Shown here piece by piece: positions 49,472 through 58,881 of a stretch of DNA of 61,616 nt (position 1 is the first letter of the stretch; every line of letters begins with the position of its first letter). Below the pieces are notes generated by a model that was not told the DNA's origin, ran no database searches, and saw only the letters and a list, made by a program, of their open reading frames with translations. Source of the DNA: Bradyrhizobium huanghuaihaiense (lineage in GTDB: Bacteria > Pseudomonadota > Alphaproteobacteria > Rhizobiales > Xanthobacteraceae); contig NZ_VLLA01000033.1 in the NCBI RefSeq assembly GCF_007830635.1, forward strand, positions 1-61,616. The letters run 5' to 3'. The position numbers and the translations under genes were made by a program.

Positions 49472-51169
49472 TCAGCGTTGGAATTCGGCGTCGCGGTCGT
49501 CTTCACCGTCATGCATGTCGAAGGCGAAACCGCCGCCGCCGGCGACCTTCATCGCGCGGGCCGGCTTGCGGACGGGCACGGGCTTCTTCGCGCCGCGATC
49601 TGCTGCCGCCATGTGCGCCGCCTTGGCGCGGAGCTGGGTGACGGCGCGATCGATCGGCGCGGGGGCGGCGCTCTCGCTGCGTCCGGCATGCTCGATCCGG
49701 AAAAACGAGATGGTCGACTGGAGCTGCTCGGCCTGCGAGGCGAGTTCCTCCGAGGTCGAAGACACCTGCTCGGACGCGCTGGCGTTCTGCTGGCCGACCT
49801 TGTCGAGCTGCTGGATGGCCTGGTTGATCTGCGCCGAGCCGACGTCCTGCTCGCGGCAGGCCGCCGTGATCTCCTGGACCAGCGCGGCGGTCTTCTTGAT
49901 GTCGGGCACGAGCTTGGACAGCATGTGGCCTGCTTCCTGCGCGACCTTCACGCTCTCCGTCGACAGCGTGCCGATGTCGGCAGCAGCGGCCTGGCTGCGC
50001 TCGGCGAGCTTGCGCACTTCGGAAGCAACCACCGCAAATCCCTTGCCATGCTCGCCGGCGCGCGCGGCTTCGACGGCCGCGTTGAGCGCGAGCAGGTCGG
50101 TCTGGCGGGCGATCTCCTGCACGATGGTGATCTTTTCCGCGATGGTCTGCATCGCCTCGACGGCACGACCGACGGCGACGCCGCTGGCCTCGGCATCCCT
50201 GGCCGACTGGCCTGCGATCTTCTCGGTCTGGTTGGCGTTGTCGGCGTTCTGCTTCACGTTCGAAGCCATTTCCTCCATCGAGGACGAGGCCTCTTCCGCG
50301 GACGAGGCCTGCTCGGTCGCGCCTTGCGAGAGCTGCTCGGCACTGGCGGAGAGTTCCTGGCTGCCGGCGGAGACGTTGCTGGCCGCGGTGAGCGCTTCCT
50401 CGACGACCTGCCGAAGCTTCTCGACCATCAGGTTCAGCGATTTGACGAGGTCACCGATCTCGTCATTGCTGGAGACGTTGATGGTCTGGCTGAGATCGCC
50501 GCTCGCCACCGCGCCGGCAAGGCCGACCGCGCGACCAAGGCCACGGGAAATGCTCATCGAGATCCAGATCGCCGCGATCAGACCGATCGCAAGCGAGGCC
50601 AGCACGGCCGAGATCAGCATCATGTGGGCCCGGTTGCCGTCCTCATGAGCCCGGGCGGCCTGCTCCGCCATGTTCTTCTTGACGTTGCTGACATAGGCGT
50701 TGGCGGCCTCCATGGCTTCGGCGACCGCCTTGCGGACTTCGGTCATCGAGCGCTCGGCGGCCTTCGCCTTGTCGGTCCGGGCCGTCTTGAGGGCGTCGTC
50801 CTGAACGGCATTCATCCGGGCATAGGCGGTGCCGAAATTCTCAATCAGCTTCTTGCCCTCGGCGGAGGCCGCGGCATGGATCTCCTCCTTCAGCTTCAGC
50901 AGTGTCTCGCGCTGCTTGGCGATCTCGGCGGTGAAGCGATCGGCCTCGCTTTCGGGCGCGAGCAGGAGGTTCTTCTCGGCCCGAACCTGAGACAGAATTC
51001 CCTTTTCGATTTCCGCCGCACGATCCATCCGGCCGGCGCGCGACACGAGGCTGTCGGCGGTGTCGATCATCTCGCTGAGCTTCACATAAGCGAGGCCGCC
51101 CGCCGCCATCGAGAGCAGCAGGACCACGCCGAACGCGCTGGCAAGCTTTGCCTTGACCGTAAATCTCAT
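49472..51169 (-). CDS. Methyl-accepting chemotaxis protein
   Basis: A 565-residue receptor with TM1 at about 9-28, a four-helix-bundle periplasmic domain, TM2 at about 187-205, HAMP and a signalling domain with the tip DLLALNAAVEAARAGEHGKG. It differs from its 47-kb paralogue chiefly by lacking the roughly 40-residue HAMP-like insertion and by a diverged sensor domain; the C-terminal tail FDMHDGEDDRDAEFQR is shared. It lies 38 bases after the upstream cheW gene. Ligand unknown. Confidence 0.93.
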   Translation of the reverse strand: MRFTVKAKLASAFGVVLLLSMAAGGLAYVKLSEMIDTADSLVSRAGRMDRAAEIEKGILSQVRAEKNLLLAPESEADRFTAEIAKQRETLLKLKEEIHAAASAEGKKLIENFGTAYARMNAVQDDALKTARTDKAKAAERSMTEVRKAVAEAMEAANAYVSNVKKNMAEQAARAHEDGNRAHMMLISAVLASLAIGLIAAIWISMSISRGLGRAVGLAGAVASGDLSQTINVSSNDEIGDLVKSLNLMVEKLRQVVEEALTAASNVSAGSQELSASAEQLSQGATEQASSAEEASSSMEEMASNVKQNADNANQTEKIAGQSARDAEASGVAVGRAVEAMQTIAEKITIVQEIARQTDLLALNAAVEAARAGEHGKGFAVVASEVRKLAERSQAAAADIGTLSTESVKVAQEAGHMLSKLVPDIKKTAALVQEITAACREQDVGSAQINQAIQQLDKVGQQNASASEQVSSTSEELASQAEQLQSTISFFRIEHAGRSESAAPAPIDRAVTQLRAKAAHMAAADRGAKKPVPVRKPARAMKVAGGGGFAFDMHDGEDDRDAEFQR

Positions 51170-51206
51170 TTCCAGCCCCTACCCCAGTCTCGCCCGAGAC
51201 CTCATT

Positions 51207-51671
51207 TCAATTCAGGATGCGTTCCATGTTGGGAACGATGACGAACTCTTCGCGCCATTTGGCGATGAAGCGAATGAACTCCGGCTTCCAGTGCATGCCG
51301 ACGCGCGGCGTCTGCTGCACGTCGGTCTGCGATATCTCCGTGACCTCGTAGACCTTGTCGGCGGTGACGCCGACCAGAACAGGCTCGCCGTCGAGCTCGA
51401 GCTCGATCACGACGATGCGCGTGTCGGCCGAATTCTCGAGCTGCGGCATGCCGAAACGGAGGCGCAGATCGGCGAGCGGGATGACGTTGCCGCGCACGTT
51501 GATCACGCTGGGAACGAAGGCCCGGGCGCCGGCGACCTTGGTCACGGGGACGGGATCGATGATCTCGCGCACGAGGCCGGCGTCGAGCGCGAACTTCTCC
51601 TCGCCAAGGCCGATCATCACGACCTGCATCGCACCCGTCTGATGCTCTCCGGCCAAGCTATCGTTCATCAC
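51207..51671 (-). CDS. cheW: CheW coupling protein
   Basis: A 154-residue CheW with MQVVMIGLGEEKFALDAGLV and VRGNVIPLADLRLRFGM, followed by RIVVIELELDGEPVLVGV. It links receptors to CheA. Its start codon overlaps the CheA stop in ATGA, so it is translationally coupled to CheA. The second in-operon CheW is less similar, so the two may couple different receptor sets. Confidence 0.94.
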   Translation of the reverse strand: MMNDSLAGEHQTGAMQVVMIGLGEEKFALDAGLVREIIDPVPVTKVAGARAFVPSVINVRGNVIPLADLRLRFGMPQLENSADTRIVVIELELDGEPVLVGVTADKVYEVTEISQTDVQQTPRVGMHWKPEFIRFIAKWREEFVIVPNMERILN

Positions 51672-53743
51672 GCCGCCTCGCTGATGTGCTGCTTCTCGAC
51701 CTTCGACTGCGCCAGCGTGACGAGCTGGGCGACGTCGAGAATCAGCGCCGCCGTGCCGTCACCGAGAATCGTCGCGCCGGAGAAGATCGTGACGTCGGAA
51801 TGCAGCTTGGAGAGCGACTTGATCACGGTCTGGTGGTTGCCGATGATCTGGTCGGCGACGAGGCCGACGCGGGTCTCGCCGGTCGAGATGATGATCGTCT
51901 TCTGGTGCTTGTCCGGCGAGCCGGAGGCCGTCAGAAGCTCGCGCAGACGCAGGAACGGCACGAGGTTGCCGCGCACGTTGAGGAAGTTGCGGCCGCGCGA
52001 GCGCTCGTCCTCGGCCGTCAGCTCGACGCATTCCTCCACCGCCGACAGCGGAATGATGTAGCGGCCTTCGCCGACGCGGATCAGGAGACCTTCGATGATC
52101 GCGAGCGTCAGCGGCAGGCGCAGCGTCACTGTCGTGCCCTGGCCCGGCCTGGTCGACAGGTCGATCGAACCGCGCATGTTCTCGATGGTGCGCTTGACCA
52201 CGTCCATGCCGACGCCGCGGCCCGACAGCGCCGAGATGGTCTGCGCTGTCGAGAAGCCCGGGTGGAACAGGAACTGGTGGATTTCGTGATCGGTGAGCAC
52301 GGCGCCGGCGGCGATCAGGCCCTGCTCTTCCGCCTTGGCACGGATGCGCGCGGTGTTGAGGCCGCCGCCATTGTCCTTCACGGTGACGAGGACCTGCGCG
52401 CCGGAATGAACGGCGGCGAGCTCGATCCGACCCTGCTCGGTCTTGCCGTTGGCAGCGCGGGTTGCGTTGTCCTCTATGCCGTGGTCGATGGCATTGCGGA
52501 TCAGGTGCACCAGCGGATCGGCCAGGCACTCGATCATGGTCTTGTCGAGCTCGGTGTCCTCGCCCGTCGTGACGAATTCGACCGGCTTCGACAGATCCCG
52601 CGACAGATCGTGCACCAGGCGGCGGAAGCGGCCGAACAGGGAGCCGATCGGCACCATGCGGGCGCCCATCGTGGTGTCGCGCAAGGAGGATGCGAGGCGC
52701 TCGATCTCCTCGGCGATCATCTTGATCGAGAGATCGGAGCCGGAGGCGGCGAGCTGGCTGAGCCGCGCCTGGGCAATGACGAGCTCGCCGACCCGGTCCA
52801 TCAGCTCGTCGAGACGCTCGGCCTGGACGCGAACTGTGGCGATGCCGCGCTCTTCGCGCTTGGCCTCGGCCTTCGGCTCCGGCTTGGCTTCGGGCTTCGG
52901 CTCAGCTTTTGCGACGGGCTGCTCCGCAATCGGGGCGGCAGCAATCTCGATCACCGGCGCAGCCATCTCGGCCATGGGCACCTGCTCCTCGTCGAGGAGC
53001 AGGAACAGTGGCGCCGGGGCCGGCGCTTCGATCTGCGCGAGCGGCGAGAGCGTCAGCTTCATCTCGTCCTGGACGAACATGAAGACGTCGTCGATCGCAT
53101 CCTTGTCGCAGGCCGCGTGCAGCTTGACGTCCCACTTCAGATAGCAGTCTTCCGGCTCCATCTCGTCGAGGAACGGGATGCCGTCGGTGACCGGCACGAC
53201 GAAGCAGGGGCCGAGCTTGCAGAGATCCTCCAGCAGGTCGAGCGGGTTGGAGCCGTTGCGCAGGATGTGGGATTCGAATTCGAGATAAAGATGCCAGCCG
53301 GCCTGCTTGCTCTCAGCTCGCGCCAGCGGCGGCGCTTCCGCGATCGCGGCGACCGGAGCTGCGGGCTGGTCCGCCGAGACGAAGCGCCTGAGGTCGTCGA
53401 GGATGGCTTCGCCGATGATATCGTCGGTCGACTGGGGATCCTCGATCAGGGTGCGGATGTAATCCTTGGCGGCGAGCGCGACCGAGATCAGCTCCTGCGT
53501 CGGCTTGATCTCGCCCTTGCGGACGCGATCGAACGCGGTCTCGAATTCGTGGGTGAAGGAGGCGACCTTGTCGAAGCCGAACATGGCGCCCGAACCCTTG
53601 ATCGTATGCAGGGCGCGGAAGGCGGAATCGACCAATTCGCGGTCGTCGGGACGCTGGCCGAGATCGAGCAGGGCCCCTTCCAGGACCTCGAACAGCTCGC
53701 TGGCTTCCTGGCGGAAGACCTCGGTCGGGTCCATCGCGCTCAT
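51668..53743 (-). CDS. cheA: CheA histidine kinase
   Basis: The 691-residue kinase that phosphorylates CheY and CheB in response to receptor state. It has an HPt domain with H46 in LHTIKGSGAMFGF, a linker region with a CheY-binding-like domain (about 140-220), an acidic/proline-alanine linker (about 250-300), then dimerisation, HATPase (HLIRNAIDHGIED, VTVKDNGGGLN, SGRGVGMDVV) and the C-terminal CheW-like domain. All catalytic boxes look intact. It follows the cheY gene by an ATGA-type overlap and is followed by cheW in the same way. Confidence 0.96.
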   Translation of the reverse strand: MSAMDPTEVFRQEASELFEVLEGALLDLGQRPDDRELVDSAFRALHTIKGSGAMFGFDKVASFTHEFETAFDRVRKGEIKPTQELISVALAAKDYIRTLIEDPQSTDDIIGEAILDDLRRFVSADQPAAPVAAIAEAPPLARAESKQAGWHLYLEFESHILRNGSNPLDLLEDLCKLGPCFVVPVTDGIPFLDEMEPEDCYLKWDVKLHAACDKDAIDDVFMFVQDEMKLTLSPLAQIEAPAPAPLFLLLDEEQVPMAEMAAPVIEIAAAPIAEQPVAKAEPKPEAKPEPKAEAKREERGIATVRVQAERLDELMDRVGELVIAQARLSQLAASGSDLSIKMIAEEIERLASSLRDTTMGARMVPIGSLFGRFRRLVHDLSRDLSKPVEFVTTGEDTELDKTMIECLADPLVHLIRNAIDHGIEDNATRAANGKTEQGRIELAAVHSGAQVLVTVKDNGGGLNTARIRAKAEEQGLIAAGAVLTDHEIHQFLFHPGFSTAQTISALSGRGVGMDVVKRTIENMRGSIDLSTRPGQGTTVTLRLPLTLAIIEGLLIRVGEGRYIIPLSAVEECVELTAEDERSRGRNFLNVRGNLVPFLRLRELLTASGSPDKHQKTIIISTGETRVGLVADQIIGNHQTVIKSLSKLHSDVTIFSGATILGDGTAALILDVAQLVTLAQSKVEKQHISEAA

Positions 53744-54105
53744 GCGCGCACCAGCTTGCCGACGACGGCGAGCAACTGCTCCGGCTTGAATGGTTTCGTG
53801 ATCCAGCCGGTGGCGCCGGCGCTTTTGGCTTCCTGCTTCACCGCATCGTTGGATTCGGTGGTCAGGAACACGATGGGCATGCCGACCGCGCTCGGCAGCT
53901 TGCGCAGCGCCCGGATCAGCTCCAGCCCGTTCATGACGGGCATGTTGAGATCGGTGATGACGAGGTCGAGCTTGCCGGCCTGGGCCTTGGCGAGCCCTTG
54001 CGCGCCGTCACCGGCCTCGATCACGCTGTGACCGGCCGGCTCGAGGACGACCTTGATCATCTGCCGGATGCTGGGGGAATCGTCGACCGTGAGAATCGTG
54101 GCCAT
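53740..54105 (-). CDS. cheY: CheY-type single-domain response regulator
   Basis: A 121-residue receiver: ILTVDDSPSIRQMI at the start with the acidic pocket, phospho-acceptor aspartate in LVITDLNMPVMNG, Thr in FLTTES and Lys in WITKPFKPEQLL. It is the output of CheA; whether the target is a flagellar switch or another process is not known. It starts one base after the STAS gene ends and overlaps the cheA start, placing it near the head of the operon. Confidence 0.95.
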   Translation of the reverse strand: MATILTVDDSPSIRQMIKVVLEPAGHSVIEAGDGAQGLAKAQAGKLDLVITDLNMPVMNGLELIRALRKLPSAVGMPIVFLTTESNDAVKQEAKSAGATGWITKPFKPEQLLAVVGKLVRA

Positions 54106-54428
54106 TAGGTGCCATCTTTCTTATGCGGGAAATGCTGATCGATCATCGCATCGCTGGCGATGCCGGCGCGGCGAAGGGTGTTGCGCAGAGACTGGGAGAA
54201 TGAGGTGAGCACCACCGGGCGGCCCTGGGCCTCGCCCGTCTTGGCGGTCGACAGCAGAAGCTGGATCGAGGTCACGTCGGCCTTGTCGACGCTGGAGCAG
54301 TCGATCTCGAGCCGGTCCTGCCGGCCGAAAGCCTCGCGGATCAGCTCGTAGACACTGCGGATCGCAGCGATACTGCAGTCTGCAGGCAGCCGTAGGGACC
54401 ACTTCGGCTCAGTGACATCAGACGACAT
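54105..54428 (-). CDS. STAS-domain protein heading the chemosensory operon
   Basis: A 107-residue protein of the anti-sigma-factor-antagonist (STAS) fold: LRLPADCSIAAIRSVYELI, RLEIDCSSVDKADVTSIQLL and RPVVLTSFSQSLRNTLRRAG. The usual phosphorylated serine in D-S-S-G is replaced around residue 53-56 by ADVTS, so phosphorylation may shift to Thr or be lost. Its stop and the cheY start overlap by one base. STAS proteins are found with some non-flagellar or alternative chemosensory clusters. It is probably a regulatory partner of this system. Confidence 0.82.
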   Translation of the reverse strand: MSSDVTEPKWSLRLPADCSIAAIRSVYELIREAFGRQDRLEIDCSSVDKADVTSIQLLLSTAKTGEAQGRPVVLTSFSQSLRNTLRRAGIASDAMIDQHFPHKKDGT

Positions 54429-54715
54429 TCGTCCCCCAAAATTTCCGGGGACTCACTGCACGCATGGCGCGAATCCCGCGCGCCGACTATTCGGTATGGA
54501 GAGTGTGCAAACTCCTAATGGATACCTCCGTACAACTACGGGTCACAATTCGAAGAACTTCGCGTATGCGCGCAGGCGTGCATGGCTCGCTCAAATCTCA
54601 TGCGCCGCGCGCAGTCATGAAGCAGCTTGCCGCCGGTGAAACGTTTGCTTCGCGTTAAATCGCAAAGGCTAGTTGTTGAGGTCATGCCTCGCCATCCGAA
54701 CAAGTCCGGCCGCCG
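54429..54715. other. Divergent intergenic region of chemosensory operon and HD-GYP gene
   Basis: About 290 bases with no gene I can support. It must hold the promoters for both directions. I see no strong consensus element. Confidence 0.4.
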
Positions 54716-55846
54716 ATGCTGACCCAAGCGCTTCTGGTTGACGACAGCCGCTCCGTCCTCAACTTCCTGAAACGGCACATCGAGGCCGAAGGTCTGGTCG
54801 AGGCCACCACCTTCCTCGATCCCGTGGACGCGCTGGTCTGCGCGCGCGAGCGCGTCTTCGACCTCGTGCTGGTCGACTACGAGATGCCGCACATGGACGG
54901 CATCAGCTTCATCCGTACGCTCCGCACCCTTCCCGGCTGCGCCGACATCCCGATCGCGATGATCACGTCGCGGCAGACCGACGACGTGAAGATGGAAGCG
55001 CTGCAGGCCGGTGCAACCGATTTCCTGCCCAAGGCGCCGCAGAGCGTCGAGATGACGGTGCGTCTGCGGAATTTGATTCAGCTTGGTGCAGCCGTACGCA
55101 AGCTCAACGATCGCGCCGCGCATCTGGCCAGCGAAGTCGCAGCCGCGACTCGAAAACTCGGCGAGCGCGAGGAGGAGATCATCCTGCGGCTCGCGCTTGC
55201 GGTCGAATACCGCGACAACGACACCGGCGAGCACACGCTGCGGGTCGCCCGCTACAGCCGCATCATCGCCGAGCAGCTCGGCCTGCCGGCCCGGCTCTGC
55301 CGCGACATCTATCTGGCCGCCCCCCTGCACGACGTCGGCAAGGTCGCCATTCCCGACAACATCCTGCTCAAGCCCGGCAAGCTGACCGACGAGGAGATGG
55401 CGGTGATCCGGACCCACGCCAGGATCGGCGAACGGATCCTGGCGGACTCCAGCTGCGAGCTGATCCAGCTTGGCGCACAAATTGCCGCAGGCCATCACGA
55501 GCGCTGGGACGGCGCAGGCTATCCGAACGGCCTCAAGACGGACGAGATCCCGGTTGCCGCACGCGTGGTCGCGGTCGCCGATGTGTTCGACGCGCTGACG
55601 ACGAGGCGGCCGTATAAGGAGCCGATGCCGCTCGAGACGGCGCGCAATTACCTGATCGAGAACGCGGGACGGCAGTTCGACCCGGCCTGCGTCGAAGCCT
55701 TTCTGTCGCGCTGGGACGAGGTCGTGAAGATCGCCGCCGGACAGCAGGCGACGCCGTTTGTGAAGGCCGAAGCCACGCTCGCTCCTAGCGCAGCGCAGAG
55801 CCGTCCGGTCGAGGAGCGCGCGCCCGGGCCGGTCCCGGCCATCTGA
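54716..55846 (+). CDS. Response regulator with HD-GYP domain (c-di-GMP phosphodiesterase type)
   Basis: A 376-residue regulator with an N-terminal receiver domain (phospho-acceptor D54 in LVDYEMPHMDG) and a C-terminal HD-GYP phosphodiesterase: LHDVGKVAIPD at 204-214 and GHHERWDGAGYP at 259-270. The signature GYP is intact, so degradation of c-di-GMP, an activator of exopolysaccharide and biofilm, is expected. Divergent from the chemosensory operon by 287 bases, it may be its second output, joining chemosensing to c-di-GMP. The link is inferred from position. Confidence 0.92.
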   Translation: MLTQALLVDDSRSVLNFLKRHIEAEGLVEATTFLDPVDALVCARERVFDLVLVDYEMPHMDGISFIRTLRTLPGCADIPIAMITSRQTDDVKMEALQAGATDFLPKAPQSVEMTVRLRNLIQLGAAVRKLNDRAAHLASEVAAATRKLGEREEEIILRLALAVEYRDNDTGEHTLRVARYSRIIAEQLGLPARLCRDIYLAAPLHDVGKVAIPDNILLKPGKLTDEEMAVIRTHARIGERILADSSCELIQLGAQIAAGHHERWDGAGYPNGLKTDEIPVAARVVAVADVFDALTTRRPYKEPMPLETARNYLIENAGRQFDPACVEAFLSRWDEVVKIAAGQQATPFVKAEATLAPSAAQSRPVEERAPGPVPAI

Positions 55847-56035
55847 CATTATCCATCCGGCCAACAGCTTGCCGCAGCTCCGGTTTCTCCGGTCGCCGGG
55901 TTGAACCTGTTCCTGCTAGAGTGGCACCAATAATAAAGAGTGATTCTGGTCACACTTGCCTGGGCGCGCCGCTGCTAAGCATCGGACCTGGACGGGGACC
56001 GGCAAATACATCGGTCGAATTGGATGAGAGCTCCC

Positions 56036-56704
56036 ATGAGAAGTCTGATCGGCGCCGCTGTCGGCGCGTTCTGTGTTGCGGCCCCCGCCTTGGCGGAGAC
56101 CCCGGCCGCAATCGTCGAGGATGTACAAGGCAAGGTCGACGGCATCGCCTTCATGGACTATGTGGCGCCGGGCAAGATCATCAAGCTCGGGCCCAAGGCG
56201 AGCATCACGCTCAGCTACCTGAAATCCTGTCAGCGCGAGACGATCAGCGAAGGCGTCGTGCTGGTCGGCGCCGAGCAGAGCACGGTGCAGCTTGGCGAGG
56301 TCAAGCGGGAAAAGGTGCCCTGCGACACCAATGCGGCAAAACTGTCCGAGCGCGAGGCCAACCAGAGCGCAGCGACCACCTTCCGCACGATGCGCTCGGA
56401 TGCCAAGGGCGCCCCGGCCAAGCTGCCGACGCTCTACGGCACAGCCCCGCTGGTGCAGGCCAAGAGCGGCAGCACGCTCGTGATCGAGCGCACCGATGGC
56501 AAGGAGCCCACCATCACCGTGCCGCTCAAGAACGAGGTCATGGTCGGCGGCAAGTTCTATGATTTTGCCAAGGCCGGGAAGTCGCTGACGCCGGGCGGCA
56601 GCTATCTCGCCATCCTCGGCGCCAAGCGCTACGCCTTCCAGGTCGATGCCAGCGCCACGTCATCGCCGACGCCGATCGTCGGCCGCCTGCTGCGGCTCGA
56701 ATAG
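56036..56704 (+). CDS. Secreted protein of unknown function, partner of the CHASE2 cyclase
   Basis: A 222-residue exported protein with signal peptide ending at ALAETP (about residue 21). The mature part, AAIVEDVQGKVDGIAFMD, then VAPGKIIKLGPKASITL, looks like a FecR-type or lipoprotein-type beta-rich domain that senses or binds. The ATG is taken because GAGAG lies just upstream; the earlier ATG has no ribosome-binding site. It is followed after 19 bases by the CHASE2 adenylate cyclase, so the pair probably forms one system in which this protein is periplasmic. I do not recognise the family firmly. Confidence 0.7.
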   Translation: MRSLIGAAVGAFCVAAPALAETPAAIVEDVQGKVDGIAFMDYVAPGKIIKLGPKASITLSYLKSCQRETISEGVVLVGAEQSTVQLGEVKREKVPCDTNAAKLSEREANQSAATTFRTMRSDAKGAPAKLPTLYGTAPLVQAKSGSTLVIERTDGKEPTITVPLKNEVMVGGKFYDFAKAGKSLTPGGSYLAILGAKRYAFQVDASATSSPTPIVGRLLRLE

Positions 56705-56723
56705 CCGGCCTAGCGACGGCGCG

Positions 56724-58874
56724 ATGCGGCGGATCGGCAGGCGGGACATCGTTGCGGCGATCCTGATCGCGCTCCTTGCGGGCGCGGTCTTCACGTCATC
56801 ACCGCTTCAGGCGCTGCAAGGTCTCTCCCTCGACATCCTCACCGCGCTGCGCGGCAAACTCGTCCCCGACCGCCGTGATCCCGCGACGTCGCCGGTCGTC
56901 GTGGTGGCAATCGACGGGGAGACCTACGACACGCCGCCCTTCAAGGGATCGCCGACGCAGACCTGGACGCGCGAGATCGGCCGCGTGCTCGGCAGCATCA
57001 CCGAGGGCGGCGCCAAGGTGATCGGCTTCGACGTGATCTTTCCGAGCTCGATCGAGCAGTCGGAGATTCCCTTTGGCGAAGCGTCGCTCGGCACGCGCAT
57101 GAAGGGCTTTGACCGGGACTACCTCATCGCCCTGCGACAGCTCTCCGACAGCGGCAAGCTGGTGCTCGGCGAAATCCTGAGCAACGACCATCCGGACAGG
57201 CCCTACCGCGCACAGCAGCTCGCGGTGAAGAACAATATTCGCGCTCTCAACGTCCATACCGACCCCGACGACGTGATCCGGCGGATGCCGCTGAGCTTCT
57301 CCATCGACGGCAAGCCCGTTCCGGCGATGGCGGTCGAGCTAGCTGCCCGAGCGCTTGACGCCAAGCCCGAGATCGCGCCGTCGGGTGCGACGACATTGTC
57401 CGGCTATGCCGTCCCGAGCGCGGTGCCCAACACGCTGACGCTCAACTTCCGCGGCCTCGGCCGCGACGTCCCGGCCTATTCTTTCGCCGACCTGCACGCC
57501 TGCGCCGACAAGGGCGACCGCGACTTCTTCCACCGCGCATTCGACGGCAAGGTCGTGCTGCTCGGCACCATCCTGAATTTCGAGGACCGCAAGCTCACCT
57601 CGATGCGCTTGTCCGGCGGACATGACGGCTCGCCGGCGCCACGATGCGCCCTGCCCTCCACCACCGGCACCGCGCAGAAGGTCCGTAGCGACATCGCCGG
57701 CGTGTTCGTACATGCCGCTGTCGTTCGGAATCTGATCGAGCATGACGCCGTGACCGAGCTCGGCTTTCCGGCACGAACGATTCTCACGATTGTGCTTGCG
57801 GCGATCATCGCCTGTGCGGCCTGCATGCTCGCGCCTGGCGGCGCGCTGATCGCCTGGCTCTCCGTCACCGTCGTTTACACTGCCGTTGCCGTCGGCGCCT
57901 TCGTTCACGCACTGGCGCTGCCCCTGACGGAGCCTGCGCTCGCAAGCCTTGCTGCCCTCGCGATGATGATCGGCTATCGCTTCGTGCTTGCCGATCGCGA
58001 CGAGCGTTTCCTGCGCAAGAGCTTTGCCCTCTATCTCGCGCCCGAGGTGATCGAGACCATGGTCGCCTCCGGCAAGATGCCTGCGCTCGGCGGCGAGATG
58101 CGCAACGTCACCATGTTCTTCTCCGACCTCAGCGGCTTCTCCTCGATCGCAGAGACGATGACGCCGGGCGAGCTGGTGACGCTGATGAACGAATATCTCT
58201 CCGCCATGACCGACATCATCGAGGGCCATGGCGGCTACGTCGACAAATACATCGGCGATTCCATCGTCGCCATGTTCGGCGCGCCCGCGGACGATCCTGC
58301 CCACGCAAGCAACGCCGTCCGCGCCGCGTTGAAATGCCACGAGAAGCTGGCAGAGCTCAATGCCGGCAATCCCGCCTTCGCCGGCCACGGCCTGTCGCAC
58401 CGCATCGGGCTCAACAGCGGCGAAGCCGTGGTCGGCAATATCGGCTCCCGCCGCCGCTTCAACTACACCGTGATGAGCGACACCGTGAACGTCGCCTCGC
58501 GGCTCGAAGGCGCCAACAAATATTACGGCACCGCGATCATGGCCTCGGAAGCGACGGTCGCGCAGACCGGCGACACCTTCGCCTGGCGCGAGCTGGACGC
58601 GATCAGGGTGATGGGCCGCGGCGAGGCGATCAGGGTGTTCGAGCCGCTGGCGGACAAGGGCGCCGAGACGGCCGAGCAGACGAAGGTGGCGGTCGCGTAT
58701 GCAGAGGGGTTGGCCTGCTGGCGGGCAAGGGAGTTTGCGAGGGCGGCTGATGCGTTCGGAAAGACGGCGAAGAGCGATCCGGCGTCGGCGCTGTTTGCGA
58801 AGCGCGCAAAAGTGCTGACGGCGAATCCGCCGCCGCCGGATTGGACCCCGGTCAATACGCTGGAAGGGAAGTAG
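56724..58874 (+). CDS. CHASE2-domain adenylate/guanylate cyclase
   Basis: A 716-residue membrane cyclase. TM1 at about 9-25 is followed by the periplasmic CHASE2 sensor (VVVVAIDGETYDTPPF, GGAKVIGFDVIFPSS) to about 330, two or three helices at about 348-430 and a class III cyclase domain. The metal-binding aspartates are D468 in MFFSDLSGFSSI and D512 in KYIGDSIVAMFG. It makes cAMP or possibly cGMP from the cytoplasmic side. The ATG is taken because it directly precedes the TM segment. The partner gene upstream encodes a secreted protein. Ligand and nucleotide are unknown. Confidence 0.92.
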   Translation: MRRIGRRDIVAAILIALLAGAVFTSSPLQALQGLSLDILTALRGKLVPDRRDPATSPVVVVAIDGETYDTPPFKGSPTQTWTREIGRVLGSITEGGAKVIGFDVIFPSSIEQSEIPFGEASLGTRMKGFDRDYLIALRQLSDSGKLVLGEILSNDHPDRPYRAQQLAVKNNIRALNVHTDPDDVIRRMPLSFSIDGKPVPAMAVELAARALDAKPEIAPSGATTLSGYAVPSAVPNTLTLNFRGLGRDVPAYSFADLHACADKGDRDFFHRAFDGKVVLLGTILNFEDRKLTSMRLSGGHDGSPAPRCALPSTTGTAQKVRSDIAGVFVHAAVVRNLIEHDAVTELGFPARTILTIVLAAIIACAACMLAPGGALIAWLSVTVVYTAVAVGAFVHALALPLTEPALASLAALAMMIGYRFVLADRDERFLRKSFALYLAPEVIETMVASGKMPALGGEMRNVTMFFSDLSGFSSIAETMTPGELVTLMNEYLSAMTDIIEGHGGYVDKYIGDSIVAMFGAPADDPAHASNAVRAALKCHEKLAELNAGNPAFAGHGLSHRIGLNSGEAVVGNIGSRRRFNYTVMSDTVNVASRLEGANKYYGTAIMASEATVAQTGDTFAWRELDAIRVMGRGEAIRVFEPLADKGAETAEQTKVAVAYAEGLACWRAREFARAADAFGKTAKSDPASALFAKRAKVLTANPPPPDWTPVNTLEGK

Positions 58875-58881
58875 CTTTCTT

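Noticed and set aside
51686..54031. A 781-codon rightward open frame
   Set aside because: It is antisense to CheA and CheY, whose catalytic boxes are intact. Its amino-acid composition is that of a shadow frame.
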